64,000 nt of DNA from Chara braunii (lineage: Eukaryota > Streptophyta > Charophyceae > Charales > Characeae), in the NCBI GenBank assembly GCA_003427395.1, contig BFEA01000026.1, positions 2,246,223 through 2,310,222 of the forward strand. The letters are read 5' to 3'. Shown here piece after piece: positions 33,073 to 45,681 of the stretch; positions within the stretch are counted from its first letter, which is position 1; each line of letters opens with the position of its first letter. Both the position numbers and the translations under genes were made by a program. The notes under the pieces are model-generated. The model was not told the origin of the DNA, did not search any database, and saw only the letters and a list, made by a program, of their open reading frames with translations.

Positions 33073-35292
33073 GCGCTATAGCAGACGACCTGTTAGTCGC
33101 ATGTGAAAACTCTGCTACCTCCCTTCTAGAGTTGCATGGAGTTATGGACGACTACAGTGTGCTCTCTGAAGCCTCTATCAATTGGTTCAAATATGTATAT
33201 CATTTGTCGAACATATATGAACTCAAAGTGGACTGGGGCATGTGAGTTGTTACCACAGAAAACTCGGAATGTTTCTTGGGGATCCAAGTGTCACTCTCTA
33301 ACTGCTCTAAGACCCAAGATCAGATGTTGTCAGACAAGGTGACATCAAGAATTCGCAGTTGGTTGTGAAACTACAAGTTATCAGTATTCGGTAGAGCATT
33401 GGTTCTGTCGGCCGGAGTTTTCTCAGTTTGATAGTTCCCTTTATCTATTTGCCTACTAGGGGACAGCGCCTACAAAGATATTTATAGGGCGGCAGCCCGG
33501 TACCTTTGGAAACTAGAAGCGAGTGAAGAACAAGGCTTTATCACCAAGGTGGTCTCGGAAGCAGTTGTGCTGCCAAGGAGTCAAGGGGGGTTGGGGATTT
33601 TGGATCCCCAACTGCAAAACTTGGCCCTCTTGGCTAAATCGGTAGTAAAAGCATGTCTCGACAACCGGGCCAAACTTTGGCTAAGCAATGCAGAGTCTAT
33701 GATGGGGAAGTAATGATCTCTTTCTGACTCAAGAGAAGTATGGCAGTGTTGCCTACTGCCCAACTTCAAGTCCCGTAGGGTAAAGTCGAGGGTGTGGTGG
33801 GGCATCCCCCGACCCAGGCAGAAGTTGTGCTCGTATGAGAATGTGCAGCCTTCAACTGATTTGTCTCCCCAGTGGGAAGCGTTTTTCTGCAAAAGAAGGG
33901 ACGGGAAATTTCGGAAAGGCATGGATAGAGAAAGACATCTCCAGAGTAAAACACCTGTGGGATAAGGCAGAGGGAGATTGGTGTCTGAGACAAGTCACTA
34001 GGAATCTGGCCAAACTGAAGGTTGCCATGCCACCTTATAGGAATAAGATGCTAAAAGAAACATTTGAGAATGTGGCAGGCACTTGGGTTAATACGGAGGG
34101 TGAACCGGAGAAAGTATGAAAAGTGGTGGGTTCAGAATTGGGACATGGGCTGAAGGTAGAGGAATGGCAACGAGGGCTGGCCCGACAAGAGTCATGCCAG
34201 CTCAGTTTTGCGCAACAAAAGACGATCTTGTCGACGGTGGGGCTTCTGAAACTACAAGTTTACATCAAGAAGAAGAAGTGTACCCTATTGGGGGAGGGGG
34301 GTTGCTTCACCGTGGAACCATGTTTTCACGGATGGAAGGGGAACGAGACGGGTACACGAACAGTTACCTCAACCTGTCTGGTTGATTATAAAACAAAGGT
34401 AGGGGTTAGCTTCTTACCAAATAAACTTTAGTGCAGCCGGACTGGCTGGCTCATAGGAAGCACTTCGATGGCTCCCATCGCAAAAGAATGTCAGTTCACT
34501 CTGGCTCCACTCTCTTCAAGTAATCCCCTCAGCTCTATGGTTATCATTGAAAGGGATGAACCTCTCCATCGCATTGAAGAGATGCAGTTGGGGATGGGAA
34601 TCCAATGCTCATGTGTGGACAACCTGCCCTCTCGCAGATGAAATTTGGATATGGTGGATAGAGCGCTTGAAGGACCTGACAGAGGACAATTTTTTGTGGA
34701 TAGATGATTGGCGCTATATGGTCTGCTACATGTCCAGAATTTGAAATATGCTGAGGGGTGGGGTTACGTGGCTTTAGCCTGCAGAGGAACAATTATACAA
34801 GTTAAATGGCAAGCAAGGAATGCAACAGTCTTAAGAGGAGAGAGATTTTGGTCCAGCAACAGGAACATTAGAGTCGATCCAGCATCGAGCAGGTGATCAT
34901 TGCATATTAGAGGACTAGAACATGACGCCAGGGGCCTGGTTTCTCAAAACTTGGGTACAGAATAAGAAGTTGATAACAATATCTATAGATGGGAAATTGG
35001 TAATTGCAACCTGGTTGCTGTAACTCAGCGGTATTAATATGTCTGATCAAGCAAGGGAATGGATACATCCCTTCTTTTGACTTGGACTACAATCGAACAT
35101 TAATGTCATTTTTTCCTTTTTTGGGAAGTTTTTAGGAAAGTACGGAGACTCTCGACCCGGTTTCCAGTAATTAGTGCGATAGCCGAAGCTGGGTAAGGGC
35201 CACAAATATTTCCGGGTTGAATTATGAGGTCCCCAACCTCGTTCTATATTTTGTAATAAATTTGAAAACTTTCCAAAAAAAAAAAAAAAAAA
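33073..35292 (+). mobile_element. 5'-truncated LINE fragment with A18 tail
   Basis: The sequence begins inside RT motif C (AIADDLLVACENS at 33075) and runs to an A18 tail (35275-35292), the classic shape of a 5'-truncated LINE insertion. It matches the LINE at 51426-58470 through SEASINW, FLGIQVSLSNC and AARYLWK (about 33490-33520). The C-terminal CSWGWES..HVW..CP segment (34580-34640) is the zf-RVT-like cysteine/histidine cluster. Many stops and frame changes occur. The 3' untranslated end shares TCCGGGTTGAATTATGAGG with the other copy. The element joins directly onto repeat W2. I could not identify a target-site duplication. Confidence 0.9.
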
Positions 35293-35384
35293 GGTCGGGA
35301 CTACGACCCAAAGGTATCATCAAAGAACTAATCAGCCCCAGTAATTCATAAATGTAGTATTTTACTCATTTGGTAAGGAACCCG

Positions 35385-35440
35385 AGCTCAGATCTGCCTT
35401 TCGACAGTTCAGGAGCGTACCAATTGTACTTTAAGGACCG
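35385..35440 (-). repeat. Single tRNA-like unit
   Basis: On the minus strand ACAATTGGTACGCTCC is followed by GAACTGTCGAAAGGCAG (CTG/CAG arm) and GAGCTCGGGTTCC. This is the same order of phrases as the 31.4-kb units and 46.26-46.33 kb. The A box is weak, so it is a remnant at best. Confidence 0.35.
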
Positions 35441-36457
35441 GGATCGATCGCGGTACCGCCACGAGACCCGAATACCAACAAAAATGAGACCGTTTAAGAT
35501 CAATAAATAAAAATAAAAAAGAAAGAAAGAAATATGAAACTTATCTAGGGTGGAGAGGGACCGTTGACACCCCTCTGTACCACCTGTCGGTCCCGAATTG
35601 GGGCCAACGACAAAACCAAACTTGAAAGGGATAGTCCCACAGGACCCTCACCCCCCCTCCACACTATTTCATCACTCCTTCGCCGCCAGTCACTGGCCTC
35701 AATCCCCGTATTGCCTGGTGGAAGTGCAATATCATAACCAATAGGGTTAGACCCAAGTCTGAATCTAGCCAATGTCATCCTTCAGTGGCATATAAACGGT
35801 TCTACCGTGTGTTCGAGCCTACCAAAACACAACAAGGTCACACCTTCACCTACCGATCAATATTAACGATCGCCAAACCCCAACACTCGCCGCAGGAGGG
35901 GCCTCGTTCGACTCATGACCGCCGTACGCACCACCCGTCACGCCAAAACTACACATTTACCATTTTTGTGGCAAAAGCTCAAACTTTATTTAAGCTAAAC
36001 TTTGTTCGTGCATACCGTCGTAGAGGCTGTCACGCAGGGTTTGGTTAAAGTTTGCAATAAATAAAATCAACTAAATAAAGCAAATCTTTTTTTGTGGTGT
36101 GTGTCCGGCTTCGAGTGAGACCCTTCAATTGCGGTCTTCGTCAGTCCCTGGTCTTAGGAATCTTTCATTTTGATTCGGAACAGCAAAGAATCATGAAATT
36201 AATAGTCATAAAGTTCTGGTGTGTCATGCATGCATCAATCTTGCCAATTTACTAATTTTGAGAGTTGTGACAGAATCATCTGGGAAATGCAATCATCAAG
36301 CAGAGGTAAAGCAAGAGAAAACACAACTGACCAACTCGAGCAATGACGAGATAAATGAGGGAAGAATGAGATCTCGTAATAATCTCAGAGCGTACACATG
36401 TAGAGAGTATGACCAACACTAGTCAAGAGTCCTCACTCATCCCTCTGAATCTCACAC
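35441..36457. other. No gene seen; repeat-derived
   Basis: 35560-35760 resembles the dispersed X block in reverse. Short ORFs only. Confidence 0.4.
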
Positions 36458-37768
36458 TCAATCTCTCATTTTCCTGCATGTCTCTTGTGCTTTCGGCCCA
36501 GTCTCCATACCCTCTGAGGTTGTGGTCTCTCGATGTAGATCCATGAAGAATGCTAGTTCTGAGCATTTCCATCCAAGTCCCATGATACAAAAGTCAACCA
36601 TAACACAAAATTCATCCCATAGAGTAGGAAGGTATGGTTGAGAGAAAATCCCTCGCCTGAGATGTCGAAACTCGGATGGTTCAGTGACCGCCTCGTAGTC
36701 AATCTCTGCAGGAGAAATATACCTCTTGGCTAGTTCTACCAAGTCTCCCCAACAAGAACCGTTTGAGAGAAGGAAGGGAACTGAAGGTCTGGGATAGTCA
36801 GAGTAGAGTTTGGTTTTGAAGCTACGGATCAACTTTATCCCATTCTCGTCGAGCTCTTTCTCTTTCTCCTCAAGATACCTAGTTGTAGTGACCCAGACTG
36901 AATCGAAGTGCTCATGGGTCTCTTTGCCCCTTTTTACGTAGAGTCTCAAGTCATGAATGGTGCCCTCTGTGAAATTGGTAAGCACTGCGAAGACTGACAG
37001 ATCTCCCTGCCTGAAACCAATCGCACTGACGTACCGATAAGAGAAGGCATCCTTGGAAGTGATTTGATTGAGACTGGTCAAGACAGTCCTCTGGACTGAG
37101 AATGATTGAACTATACTCATATATTAAAATGTGATATTGGAATTGATCCAGTGTCTCTTGGGTGGAAATACTGTTTGGAATCTCTAAGCAAAATGAGAAG
37201 AGTAACTGACCACAATGATTCTGGCTAAAAATTTAGCTCGAGGGAGTTGATTAGTTGCCGATCGAAAGCCGTTTGAATACTGATTCAAAGTTGGTGCTGG
37301 CTAAATGTTGATTAAAGTTAATTAAACACTGAAGTATCGAGTCATTGAACGTTAATCACATGAAATCCGATTGCAAAAAGAATTGCAAATTATTTGAGGT
37401 GCTTGCTGATTCAGATACTGGTGAAGTTTCAGAGGAGAGAATTTCAGGCACCGCTGCGTTCACCTGAGATTTACTCTAGCCTGCTCCACCGACTCTAGCA
37501 GTGACCCGGTGCTGTGCAGCTTGCCATCGTGGCCATAGAAATAAAACATGTATTCAATGTAATTTTCTTTCTTGGCTGCCCGGATAGCATGTTCCCGCCG
37601 AGTCTGTCGATGTAACTCCATGTCTCTGTATGCATCATCCTCCCATCCTTCCTTCCTGTCTCTGTTCAATCGACACTTTATCACTAGTACCTCATCACCC
37701 CTCGTTATTTCCCAACCACTCCACAAATCCGATTTGACGAGAGGCTGAAAGGGTTGAGAGGTGTCCAA
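36458..37768 (-). CDS. Unrecognised protein, possible two-exon gene
   Basis: Two minus-strand ORFs, 37768-37460 (102 aa) and 37120-36458 (220 aa), look coding. Composition is balanced and there are no repeats or stops. They are rich in acidic and basic residues (RGDEVLVIKCRLNRDRKEGW; HFDSVWVTTTRYLEEKEKEL; RRGIFSQPYLPTLWDEFCVM). The first ends at AATCTCAG|GTGAAC (exon end 37464), a good 5' splice site. An AG at 37117-37116 would restore frame, turning the junction into VNL-S-IVQSF, with a 348-nt intron. Spliced, the product would be about 320 aa. I see no membrane segment, signal peptide or known catalytic motif, and cannot name a family. It could instead be part of an undescribed mobile element. 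The start methionine at 37768 is the first available and is not proven. Confidence 0.45.
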
Positions 37769-40700
37769 TAACCTCTCAAGGGTTATTCAAACCAATCACC
37801 AGGCTATCTGTCGAGCCATTGCTAGGAGTAGACTGTTGGCGCTTACAGATCCGAACAGTTGCTGATTGTAAGCGTGATTTGTTGCCAGGTACTATTAAAA
37901 TTCATTTGTTGACTCACGCATGCGAATATGGACTGAATAACTTGCAGGGTACTGGTATTTGGGGATTGTCCGAACAACCAGTTCAGACACGCCTCCTGCA
38001 ACCCATTAGAAGTGGCAGGTCTTTGTCTGAAGCAGATCCAGCCAAGATGTTACTTCCTTGGACCTCGGGTTGTCAGCGTATTTTCTGATCCCACGAGGTT
38101 TAGATTTGTTGGTAACACGTTGATCTTTATAGAGCTTTGGGTCTGTTAATTCAAGTCCAGACTTAAAATCTCGGTTGTCTCAGACTCACCAGTATGATCC
38201 GCTCCTGCCGACTTGTCAGCCCGCACCTGAGCTTTAGTCTCAAGAGACTCAACTCAGGACACAATTATGAACTCGTTCACCAGGGAAAGGGTATCATATG
38301 ATCCCTGACCAATCTGGATAGGTTTTTTTATCCTTTCACGAATGTCCTGTTGACTGACTGAGGGTCACTGGCTCAGATCTGTTGTGAACTGTCAGATCCC
38401 AGTTCTTACATTTGAAGTATGTGAACAGTTTGGTGAGTGTTCCTAATGGAATAACTGATCACAAAATCTACTGTGATTTGTTGCTATAGAGCTTGGACTT
38501 CACTCATTCCTCATGCTAGATGTAGTTTATCTTTATGCGATGTTGAGTGTGGCTGACAGTGGGTCTGTTTGTCTGCAAAAAAAAACAATAAATTATACGT
38601 GCACAACGCTGAGTATCGCTACGAGTCCAAGGTGGCAAGTATAAGTGTTCCCTCAACGCGTAGTTAAGAACTATTTGTTTGGTATTTTAAAAGGTTCTCT
38701 CGGTGAGGGCCCCATACTCAAGAGCAGTGGCCCCAGACACTTAACGTATCTGTATGCAACTCATCAAGGTCGAGTGCAAAATTTTTCAAAGCTTGGCACC
38801 ATTACTCTAAGTACAGACCCAGGCCCCGGTCAGCACTACTAATATAAGCGTCGGGTGCAAGCGACCAATTCCAGTCTTGCATATTGAGTAGGCATCCGCT
38901 AGGACATCCTCTTTGCCTTCTCATCAGACAAGGTGCTCGTCAGCAACATCTTCTGTTCTTGTGCTGAGTAGGGTGTCTTCTGAACATCTGCCTTATCTGC
39001 ACTTTACATAGCAAGTCGACACGCTTAAACCTCGTTCATAGATGGCTCGACACACTGCCAAGTTTGAGGCAGGGTTTAGATAAGTACTCGTCACTGATCA
39101 AATTAAAAATATAGGTGGGGAAATATTCAAACAAATAGATGAATAAATAAATAGAATAAAATCTTATTTGGCTCAGTACAGGAGAACTTCACTTCGAAAC
39201 TTATTTTTTCCGATTAAACCGCACCTACAAAGATAGCATGACCCTCGCATGAATGCAGCAAGGAATGATGTTAAAGTTCTTCCACCCGAATACTACACTG
39301 GATGTTGTTGGGACGGTTTACAGAACAGAGTAACATCTGTTTCGTTGTAGTATTCGAGTGATCAGAGAGGCACTAGAAGATTGCAGATAGAGTCATTGCA
39401 GTCAACTAATTTAGCTACAGACGACTGGTTACGATGTCCCAAGCCCTCTCTTACTTATCGCAGGTGAGTCAAGTGTGCTTGCGTCCACTTGTCGATAGTC
39501 TCTTCAGATAGACCCTACCGCTTAATCAGCTCAGAACGAGCGTGGGATTCGTCCCCATCAATCATAAATTTAGTGAGTATGTAAGCAATCTCTTTCAGGA
39601 TGCGTCGTTTCCTTCCCATCAGACATGCACTTATGTTTAGGAGATATCAAGATCAAGTCCTTATTGTATGGAGTAGGGAACCAGGTGCTCGCCACTGATC
39701 GTTCCTTTCCATTCCAATCATCTATCTACCAATTTTCATCGGGCGAGAAGTGCAGAACCCTTCATTCCCCTGTGGTCATCCCACACTTTCAAAAAACTTC
39801 CTCATATTCCTTCAGTTTGCCATTCACAAATACATTCATTTCTTAACAAATACGTGATCAGTGTTCCTCATTCATGGTTGATAGTAGCTCATAGACAGAT
39901 TACGATTACGATGAGACTCCAAGCACAATGCATCCGTCGTTAAGCTGGTGGTGAGTGACTGTTCGAAGGTAACCTTGTCTGCCGATCCGAAGACAACAAG
40001 CAATACAGTAACTCATGTAGGAGATCAAGATCAGAAATAGTAATCAAGCAAACGTGATAGAGGGAAATCCCTCTTCACTAGCGCCTTCGGCAAAAGTCTC
40101 GAGCGGGAAGGGCTCAGAGTTCTTTGAGCGAAAGAAGTTGCACGGTAGATAATAATTCTGCACTCCACCCTCATCCATGTCATTTACCTGGTAGAGTCTC
40201 GAACGTCTACGTGCTTCTTCTAATATGCTCACCCTCTATACCAGCCATAACGCTCATCTACAAAGCGACAATCACTAAGATGGTGAAAGCTAGTGAGTAT
40301 AGTATACCACTCGTGACCAATGCTCGTTGACGTCAATCGTCTCACTCGCTCTTGCATGCACATCATGGAGCATGCACGTCGTCTTCCAACGCAGGAGACA
40401 TGAGCTGGCAGTGATAGCTAGTGGAGGTGGGTAGCGTCAATAGTTTCTTGCAACCCTTGAAACCCTCATGCATCACGTCATTCCACCTCTCCCTTATCAT
40501 CACACGAAGCCCTTCACAGTGTCTAATTCAATAGAAATCGCAGATGACGTCAACAATTCCTCCTTGCGCAGTTAGTCCCGTATGTGCACTCACACACGTA
40601 CGTCCTTCCTTGCACTGGTCACACATGGGGTTATTAATACTTCATTATTACTAGTCTTAGCGTAGCTACAGAGCATGACATGAGTTCGCGCATGTGAGAG

Positions 40701-41200
40701 GACGCACGGTAGTCCGCCTACTGGCAACTGGCAACATCTCTTAGTGTCTTGTTACGGCCTACGTGATGAAATCGATAGTCACCACAATCTTCAAAGGGAG
40801 CTATTGGACAGAGTGAACAAGTCACTCGCACCCTCGGTCTAGCATCTTCCCACTAATTTGAAACCATCCATCGACCGATCTAACCGTAGTTGCCTCTGGC
40901 CCACTTCCCCTTGTGTGTTTGTGTCTCTCCCCGCCACGTCCTTTTCACGGTGTCATGGACGAAGGTCGTAATGGGTAATGGCGTCCACCTTTCTTTGGCT
41001 CTCGTTCACGCCTGTATCTAAGCCATGTGTTCGCTCTCGACCTTCTCTACGCCAGGGATAGAGGATAGTAGGCCGCACAAAGACCAGATTGAGTGGGAAG
41101 ACCAAGCGTTGACATCAACAGTAAGTTCTTGAGCAGCGAACGCACGTAAAAAACTGACTCTTTTTTTTTCACCTTCACCCCGATCGTCCGCAACTGCCTC
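37769..41200. other. No gene seen
   Basis: 3.4 kb with short ORFs (37819-38088, 38645-38842, 39625-39846, 40124-40330) that show no motif. An alternating AT-rich and mixed composition suggests old repeat or intergenic DNA. Confidence 0.5.
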
Positions 41201-43129
41201 GCGATCGCAGTCTCTTTGCTGGGCCGCGCTGGCCTCTGGGCCGTCCTCTACCGACTCAACCGGTGGATGCTCCCTTCTCCACTGTTCCAGCCCATGCCAG
41301 GACTGGGTCAGGGCGGCGCTCTTTTCGGACTTCGCCTCCGACTCCCGGTCCAGTTCCTGTTGCTCCCTCCCCGTCGTGCTCGTGGAAGTTTCTTCCTCAT
41401 GGTAAGTAACGGTGACTCGCAGTGCATCTCGTCTTCATCTCCGTTCCGCTTTGTTACGAGCCTCGGTGACCGCCCCCTGGACATTTCCATCTTCCCTCAT
41501 TTCCTGCTCCTTTCCCCCATAGGCGTTGATCTTAGTCTAGCCAGCCTGCCACTCTTGCTGTAACTCAGACAGGTGTCCACCGTAGCTCCCTCTTCGCGCA
41601 TAGGCTCCCTGCTCCAGTAGAACCTTAAGTGCCCTGGCCTATAGTCAAAAAGGTCGTTGCTATGCACCATAAGTAGACTTCGTTTGATAGACCTTGCACG
41701 GCACCAGGCCGCCAACCCAGAATAGAGCGCTAGAGAGCTCACGGTGCAGGCAGAACGCTACCAAATAGCTGGCTGCGAACAGTGCCCTGACTCTCAGGGT
41801 GTGGAGAGCGCATTTGGCACTCACTAGCAGACCCATCGCCAATGACTCGCCCCTCTCCCTTTTTATAGAATCGCCACTTACCAAGATCCCCACGTTCTAA
41901 GTGAAGGACTCAATTTGGATGACACTTAAATTCTTGTAATGTAATAATTAACGAGAAAATCAATAAACGAATAAAATAAAACTAAATTTAAAATTAAGAA
42001 AGGAAACGCGAGGGGAAAACCTTTGTTGTTGACACGACGTGCTTGCCAGTACGATGGTCCCATAACAGGATACCCACCGACCACCTTCCCCTTTTGAAAC
42101 ACGTCATCAGATTACCGCTAATGGGTACCCATATCCGATGGCAAGGAGGGGGCTTATGACCTTCCATGGGAGGTGATAAGCTTCCTACCAACACGGCCAT
42201 GGGTGCTCCCTTTTGGGGGGGCTTACAGCACAGTACCCAGCTAGACACGACTGTGGGGAAATTGGGACGTAAACGGTCGACAACGGTCGACCAGTCAAGA
42301 CCGCTCACTCATAGTCAAGGTTCGAAAATGAACCGTTAGTTTCCCCGCGCAGTGACAGAAGGGCCGAATGAGGAAGCAGACTCTAAAGGATAGGCGGTAA
42401 AATCAACAAAATTAATAATAATAATAGAGGCAAGAAAAGGGAAGGACATTATAACGCCGCTGCGGCCAGAAGCCGCTAGACCCTCCCGAACTAAAGCAAG
42501 GGTCCAAATCAGCGCGCAGACCTGACACACGACTTCCTTTCGCTTTTTGTTTTCCTTTTTTTTTCTTTCTTTCTTTAACTCTTTTCCGTTCGACTATGAC
42601 AGCAAGACCATGCATCTAACCCATAACCCAGCCAAAGACACCTGACGCGTGCCAAAAAAGACTGCGCCGGTCCCTCTACCTTCGCGTCCCTGGGTGAGCT
42701 CGGCGGCTAGCGCGGTTACATACCAATAGTACTCTGCTGTGCAGCATAGCGTTGAGCCTGCGCGGACCAAAGGAAAGTCCAGTGGCGCACCCCCACCCTT
42801 TGGCTAGGGCAAGCGTCAGCTGGACATGCCTGCAGCAGAGCGCCGCCTTGAGTATACCTGACGCACTGCAGAAATCCAGTATCCCGTGAAGGCCCATGCA
42901 ACAACAGGTTCCCGAGCTGGTACAGGTAAGTAGCGGGTCTGAATGAGCATTGGGTAGTCAGCGGAGGGCTGAGACATCGCGCCCTCCCACAACGGGCTAC
43001 TACAGGAGCACCCAATTCATCCGACTAGAAACATTTCTACTCTTTTTTTTTTCTGCGGCCGATAGCTGGGCTAATAACTAGTGATTTAAGCACATTCGGA
43101 ACCCGTAGGGCTAACACAGCACGTTCTGG
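41201..43129. other. No gene seen; mixed repeat sequence
   Basis: The ORF at 41216-41563 (+) passes a GGTAAGTAAC donor-like site at 41401 but has no recognisable motif. 42030-42330 resembles X-type repeat text. A pyrimidine-rich stretch lies at 42535-42590 and a T10 run at 43043-43052. Confidence 0.45.
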
Positions 43130-43216
43130 GAGTGTAGCCACTTTTTAAATCGTAGCTTTTTGAATCTTTTATTTGTGTCGCCAAAACCACGAACATTCCA
43201 GGTCAGTATCCTGATT

Positions 43217-43624
43217 CTACTTGGTAGAACCATGACCTGACCCTCTGCCGCGTGAAGGTTGGATTCGGCTCACATTGGTTTTCATTTTTTCAGTACCTCT
43301 TCCCACCCCCCTTGTCGCAGTTTCCTGACGGGTGGGGGGGGGAGCGGAAATAATTTCGTTAAACGTAACTGTGAAAGAATCAGAGGAGAAACAGTCTGCC
43401 GCATCCGTGTGATACAGCCACAAGGCCACTTCCTGTGCGGTAAGATCTTCCAACAGAGAGATCTCCTTAAGGGTGTCTGAAGATGTCTCCAAGAACCGGG
43501 TTAAGGGCACCCAATAGAAACTCTGTAGTTTCAGCTCCTCCATTTCGGTTGGCGAGGCCTGCAATGCCATACGGGCAATGTGCAGGATGACCTTGGATTC
43601 CAGGTTCGTTGCGATACCGGCCAC
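43217..43624 (-). pseudogene. LINE ORF2 N-terminal piece
   Basis: 135 codons beginning AGIATNLESKVILHIARMAL, parallel to MKVFSGGKVILHVSFVVL at 56380 in the other copy. It continues with WVPLTRFLE, TLKEISLLEDLTAQ and a linker. It stops at 43217, two bases out of frame with the endonuclease start. It is a conserved pre-endonuclease domain of unknown role. Confidence 0.7.
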
Positions 43625-43821
43625 GCTTAGGCGTAGGCAACATTACGCAGGAACCATGGTTCCGAAGGAGGAGGGTCTGAGTCATGGACAACCATGCCGC
43701 TGCCGAAGGAGGGCCTACTGTTGGGTAGGCCGGAAGGGATAATGTTTCGTCCATACCTATTTTTGTTAGAACCATGAGTCCCCATGCGGACGACGTGATC
43801 ACCAAGGGGATCGAGTATTCT

Positions 43822-45681
43822 TTAATAGGTTTTCCTTTTATCTTCCTTCGTGAGAGTCTGCATTGCGCGAGCAGCACCCCCAGGGTATTTGACTCCCCGC
43901 TTCGCTGCAGGCTTATCCTTTGCCGGGAGTGCTTCCCCTCCGGCTTTAACCATCAGGGTTGCTTCTTTAGACGTGGAACCCTTCGACAGACTCTTCTTTT
44001 TGTTTGCCCTCTGTTTCTTAAGGGGAAAGGCACCCAAATGTGAGAGCGCAATCTTTTCCTTACTGGACCGCCTGTCCCCTGATTTGGGGGTCAGACTGTG
44101 ACTTCCAACTGAATGGAAGTCATCTAGTTCACGTTCAGGGCCTGATTCAAGCAATTCACCCAGCGCCCCCTCCTGACTGGCTTCTTTTAGTCCGTGCAAG
44201 GTCCTGACCCCGAAGTCAGAATCCAAATCCGTTTCCTCGTGTGCCGAGGAATATACCTCATTATCATATACCTGGAGGTTTGAGTTCCGAGCTCGACCCC
44301 CGCCCTCAACATCATTTTCCAATTCTCGATCTTCTTCCCCCGAGGACGGAGAGAGGGAAGCAAATCCCTCCAACTCCAGCGGCCTATTACGATCTTTGTG
44401 TGCCACTAACTCGTTCCCTTTCATCACGAAACCATGCTCGGGATCGTGGTCCGATTTCCCATCCACCTCCTCTGTTCTATCCTCTGTGTTGCGTTTTTCC
44501 CTTGTCAGAGGAGTGCGGTCCTCATCCATCGAAACTCCCTTTTCCTGAGCTTTCGACCCCTCTTCCCCATCCCTACTTCCTTCTTCCTTCTCCACTTCTC
44601 CTTTCCCCTTGCCTTCTTTCTGCGAAACCTCGTCCTTGGTTCCCTCCTCTTCCCGTTTTTCTTCCCGTTGACTTTCCCTTTCTTCACTTCCCTTTCCCTT
44701 GACCGACTCGTCCCCTTTTTCCTTTGGTGCCTCCTCCTTTTTCCTAGACACCCCCCCTTCCACTGCCTCATTCTCATCCTTTCTCCCTTTTCCTCGGACA
44801 CCACCCACCTTCCCTTTCCCCCCCCCCCCTTCCTTGGATTTGACTGCGTCGGCATACGAATTGCTTTTCCGGGACAGGCAGTCTGCATCCCCTTCTGAGT
44901 GAAAATGTTTTCTGCAAGCCGGGCACCACTGTGTTTCCGCGCACACGACCTCGATTTCTACGTAGCCATCCACACCCAAGTCAATCACCAGATATCTCTT
45001 ATAACGCAGCCGTGCCTCAGATGCCAAATCAAACCTGACATTCAAAAGATCCGGGGATAGTTTATCTTTAAAAACCCGGTATTCTTTGACCAGGTCGCTC
45101 CCATACGCATCCCGTATTGCTCCTGGGAGGAGGGGCAAAACCCCCACTGGCACCTGCTGGCAACAGATCCAAAAGAAACGATACTTTGAAACTTCTCTCC
45201 ATTCCCACAGTTCATTCTCCGTCATCCACCTTCCAAACGAAATTTTGTGAGAGACGTTGTCCAATACTACCTCTGTATGGGCTATGCAATGCATCCACTG
45301 TGCTACTTCCTTCGTTGGCGCCACGTAAGTGATCAGATTTCGGCCCTCATTGTGGAAAAGACCACGTTTAGGAGGGGCTGTAAACTGGCCCGACGAAGCC
45401 CAACCATTCTCATAAATTTGCACTATCCGTTTCTTAACATCCGTGGGCAATGAGGACGCATCTCCAAAGCGGATGGTGACTGCGTGCTCCTGTAGCCACT
45501 CCGCCCGGAAGTTGTACAGATCCTGGTTTACAGTGACTTTGTGATAGTCATCTCCCACTTCTACCTCTGACGAGGCGAGGCGCGGAGGGAGGACCCCGTC
45601 GATGTAACATTGAGCAATAATGTCCCGGATCCGAGTTTTTTCATCCGGAGGGAGAGAGGATCCCTGCCCAGCACATGCCAT
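43822..45681 (-). CDS. LINE ORF1 (gag-like nucleic-acid-binding protein)
   Basis: A 619-residue open frame. Residues 1-250 form a conserved N-terminal domain that is also present in the 56.4-58.5 kb copy (ENGWAS, PPKRGLFHNEGRNL, WMTENELWEWREV, LSPDLLNVRFDL). Residues 253-268 are CPACRKHFHSEGDADC, a cysteine/histidine knuckle. About 285-500 is a very charged Glu/Lys/Gly-rich region, and the end is basic. Plant LINE ORF1 proteins of this layout bind element RNA. The reading frame ends at 43822, but the next conserved piece (EYSIPLV...MVLTKIG, 43877-43620) is in another frame. The native protein was therefore longer and this copy carries one frameshift near 43840. The long complementary ORFs in this region are shadows. 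Confidence 0.8.
   Translation of the reverse strand: MACAGQGSSLPPDEKTRIRDIIAQCYIDGVLPPRLASSEVEVGDDYHKVTVNQDLYNFRAEWLQEHAVTIRFGDASSLPTDVKKRIVQIYENGWASSGQFTAPPKRGLFHNEGRNLITYVAPTKEVAQWMHCIAHTEVVLDNVSHKISFGRWMTENELWEWREVSKYRFFWICCQQVPVGVLPLLPGAIRDAYGSDLVKEYRVFKDKLSPDLLNVRFDLASEARLRYKRYLVIDLGVDGYVEIEVVCAETQWCPACRKHFHSEGDADCLSRKSNSYADAVKSKEGGGGKGKVGGVRGKGRKDENEAVEGGVSRKKEEAPKEKGDESVKGKGSEERESQREEKREEEGTKDEVSQKEGKGKGEVEKEEGSRDGEEGSKAQEKGVSMDEDRTPLTREKRNTEDRTEEVDGKSDHDPEHGFVMKGNELVAHKDRNRPLELEGFASLSPSSGEEDRELENDVEGGGRARNSNLQVYDNEVYSSAHEETDLDSDFGVRTLHGLKEASQEGALGELLESGPERELDDFHSVGSHSLTPKSGDRRSSKEKIALSHLGAFPLKKQRANKKKSLSKGSTSKEATLMVKAGGEALPAKDKPAAKRGVKYPGGAARAMQTLTKEDKRKTY

Noticed and set aside
43031-43060. 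Poly(A) tail of the 43-45 kb LINE
   Set aside because: The T10 run (43043-43052) is short and lies about 80 bp beyond the last recognisable LINE sequence, which stops in the endonuclease, so it is not a genuine 3' end.
44241-44902. Plus-strand Pro/Ser/Phe-rich ORFs over the LINE ORF1
   Set aside because: They are the complement of the Glu/Lys-rich region of ORF1.
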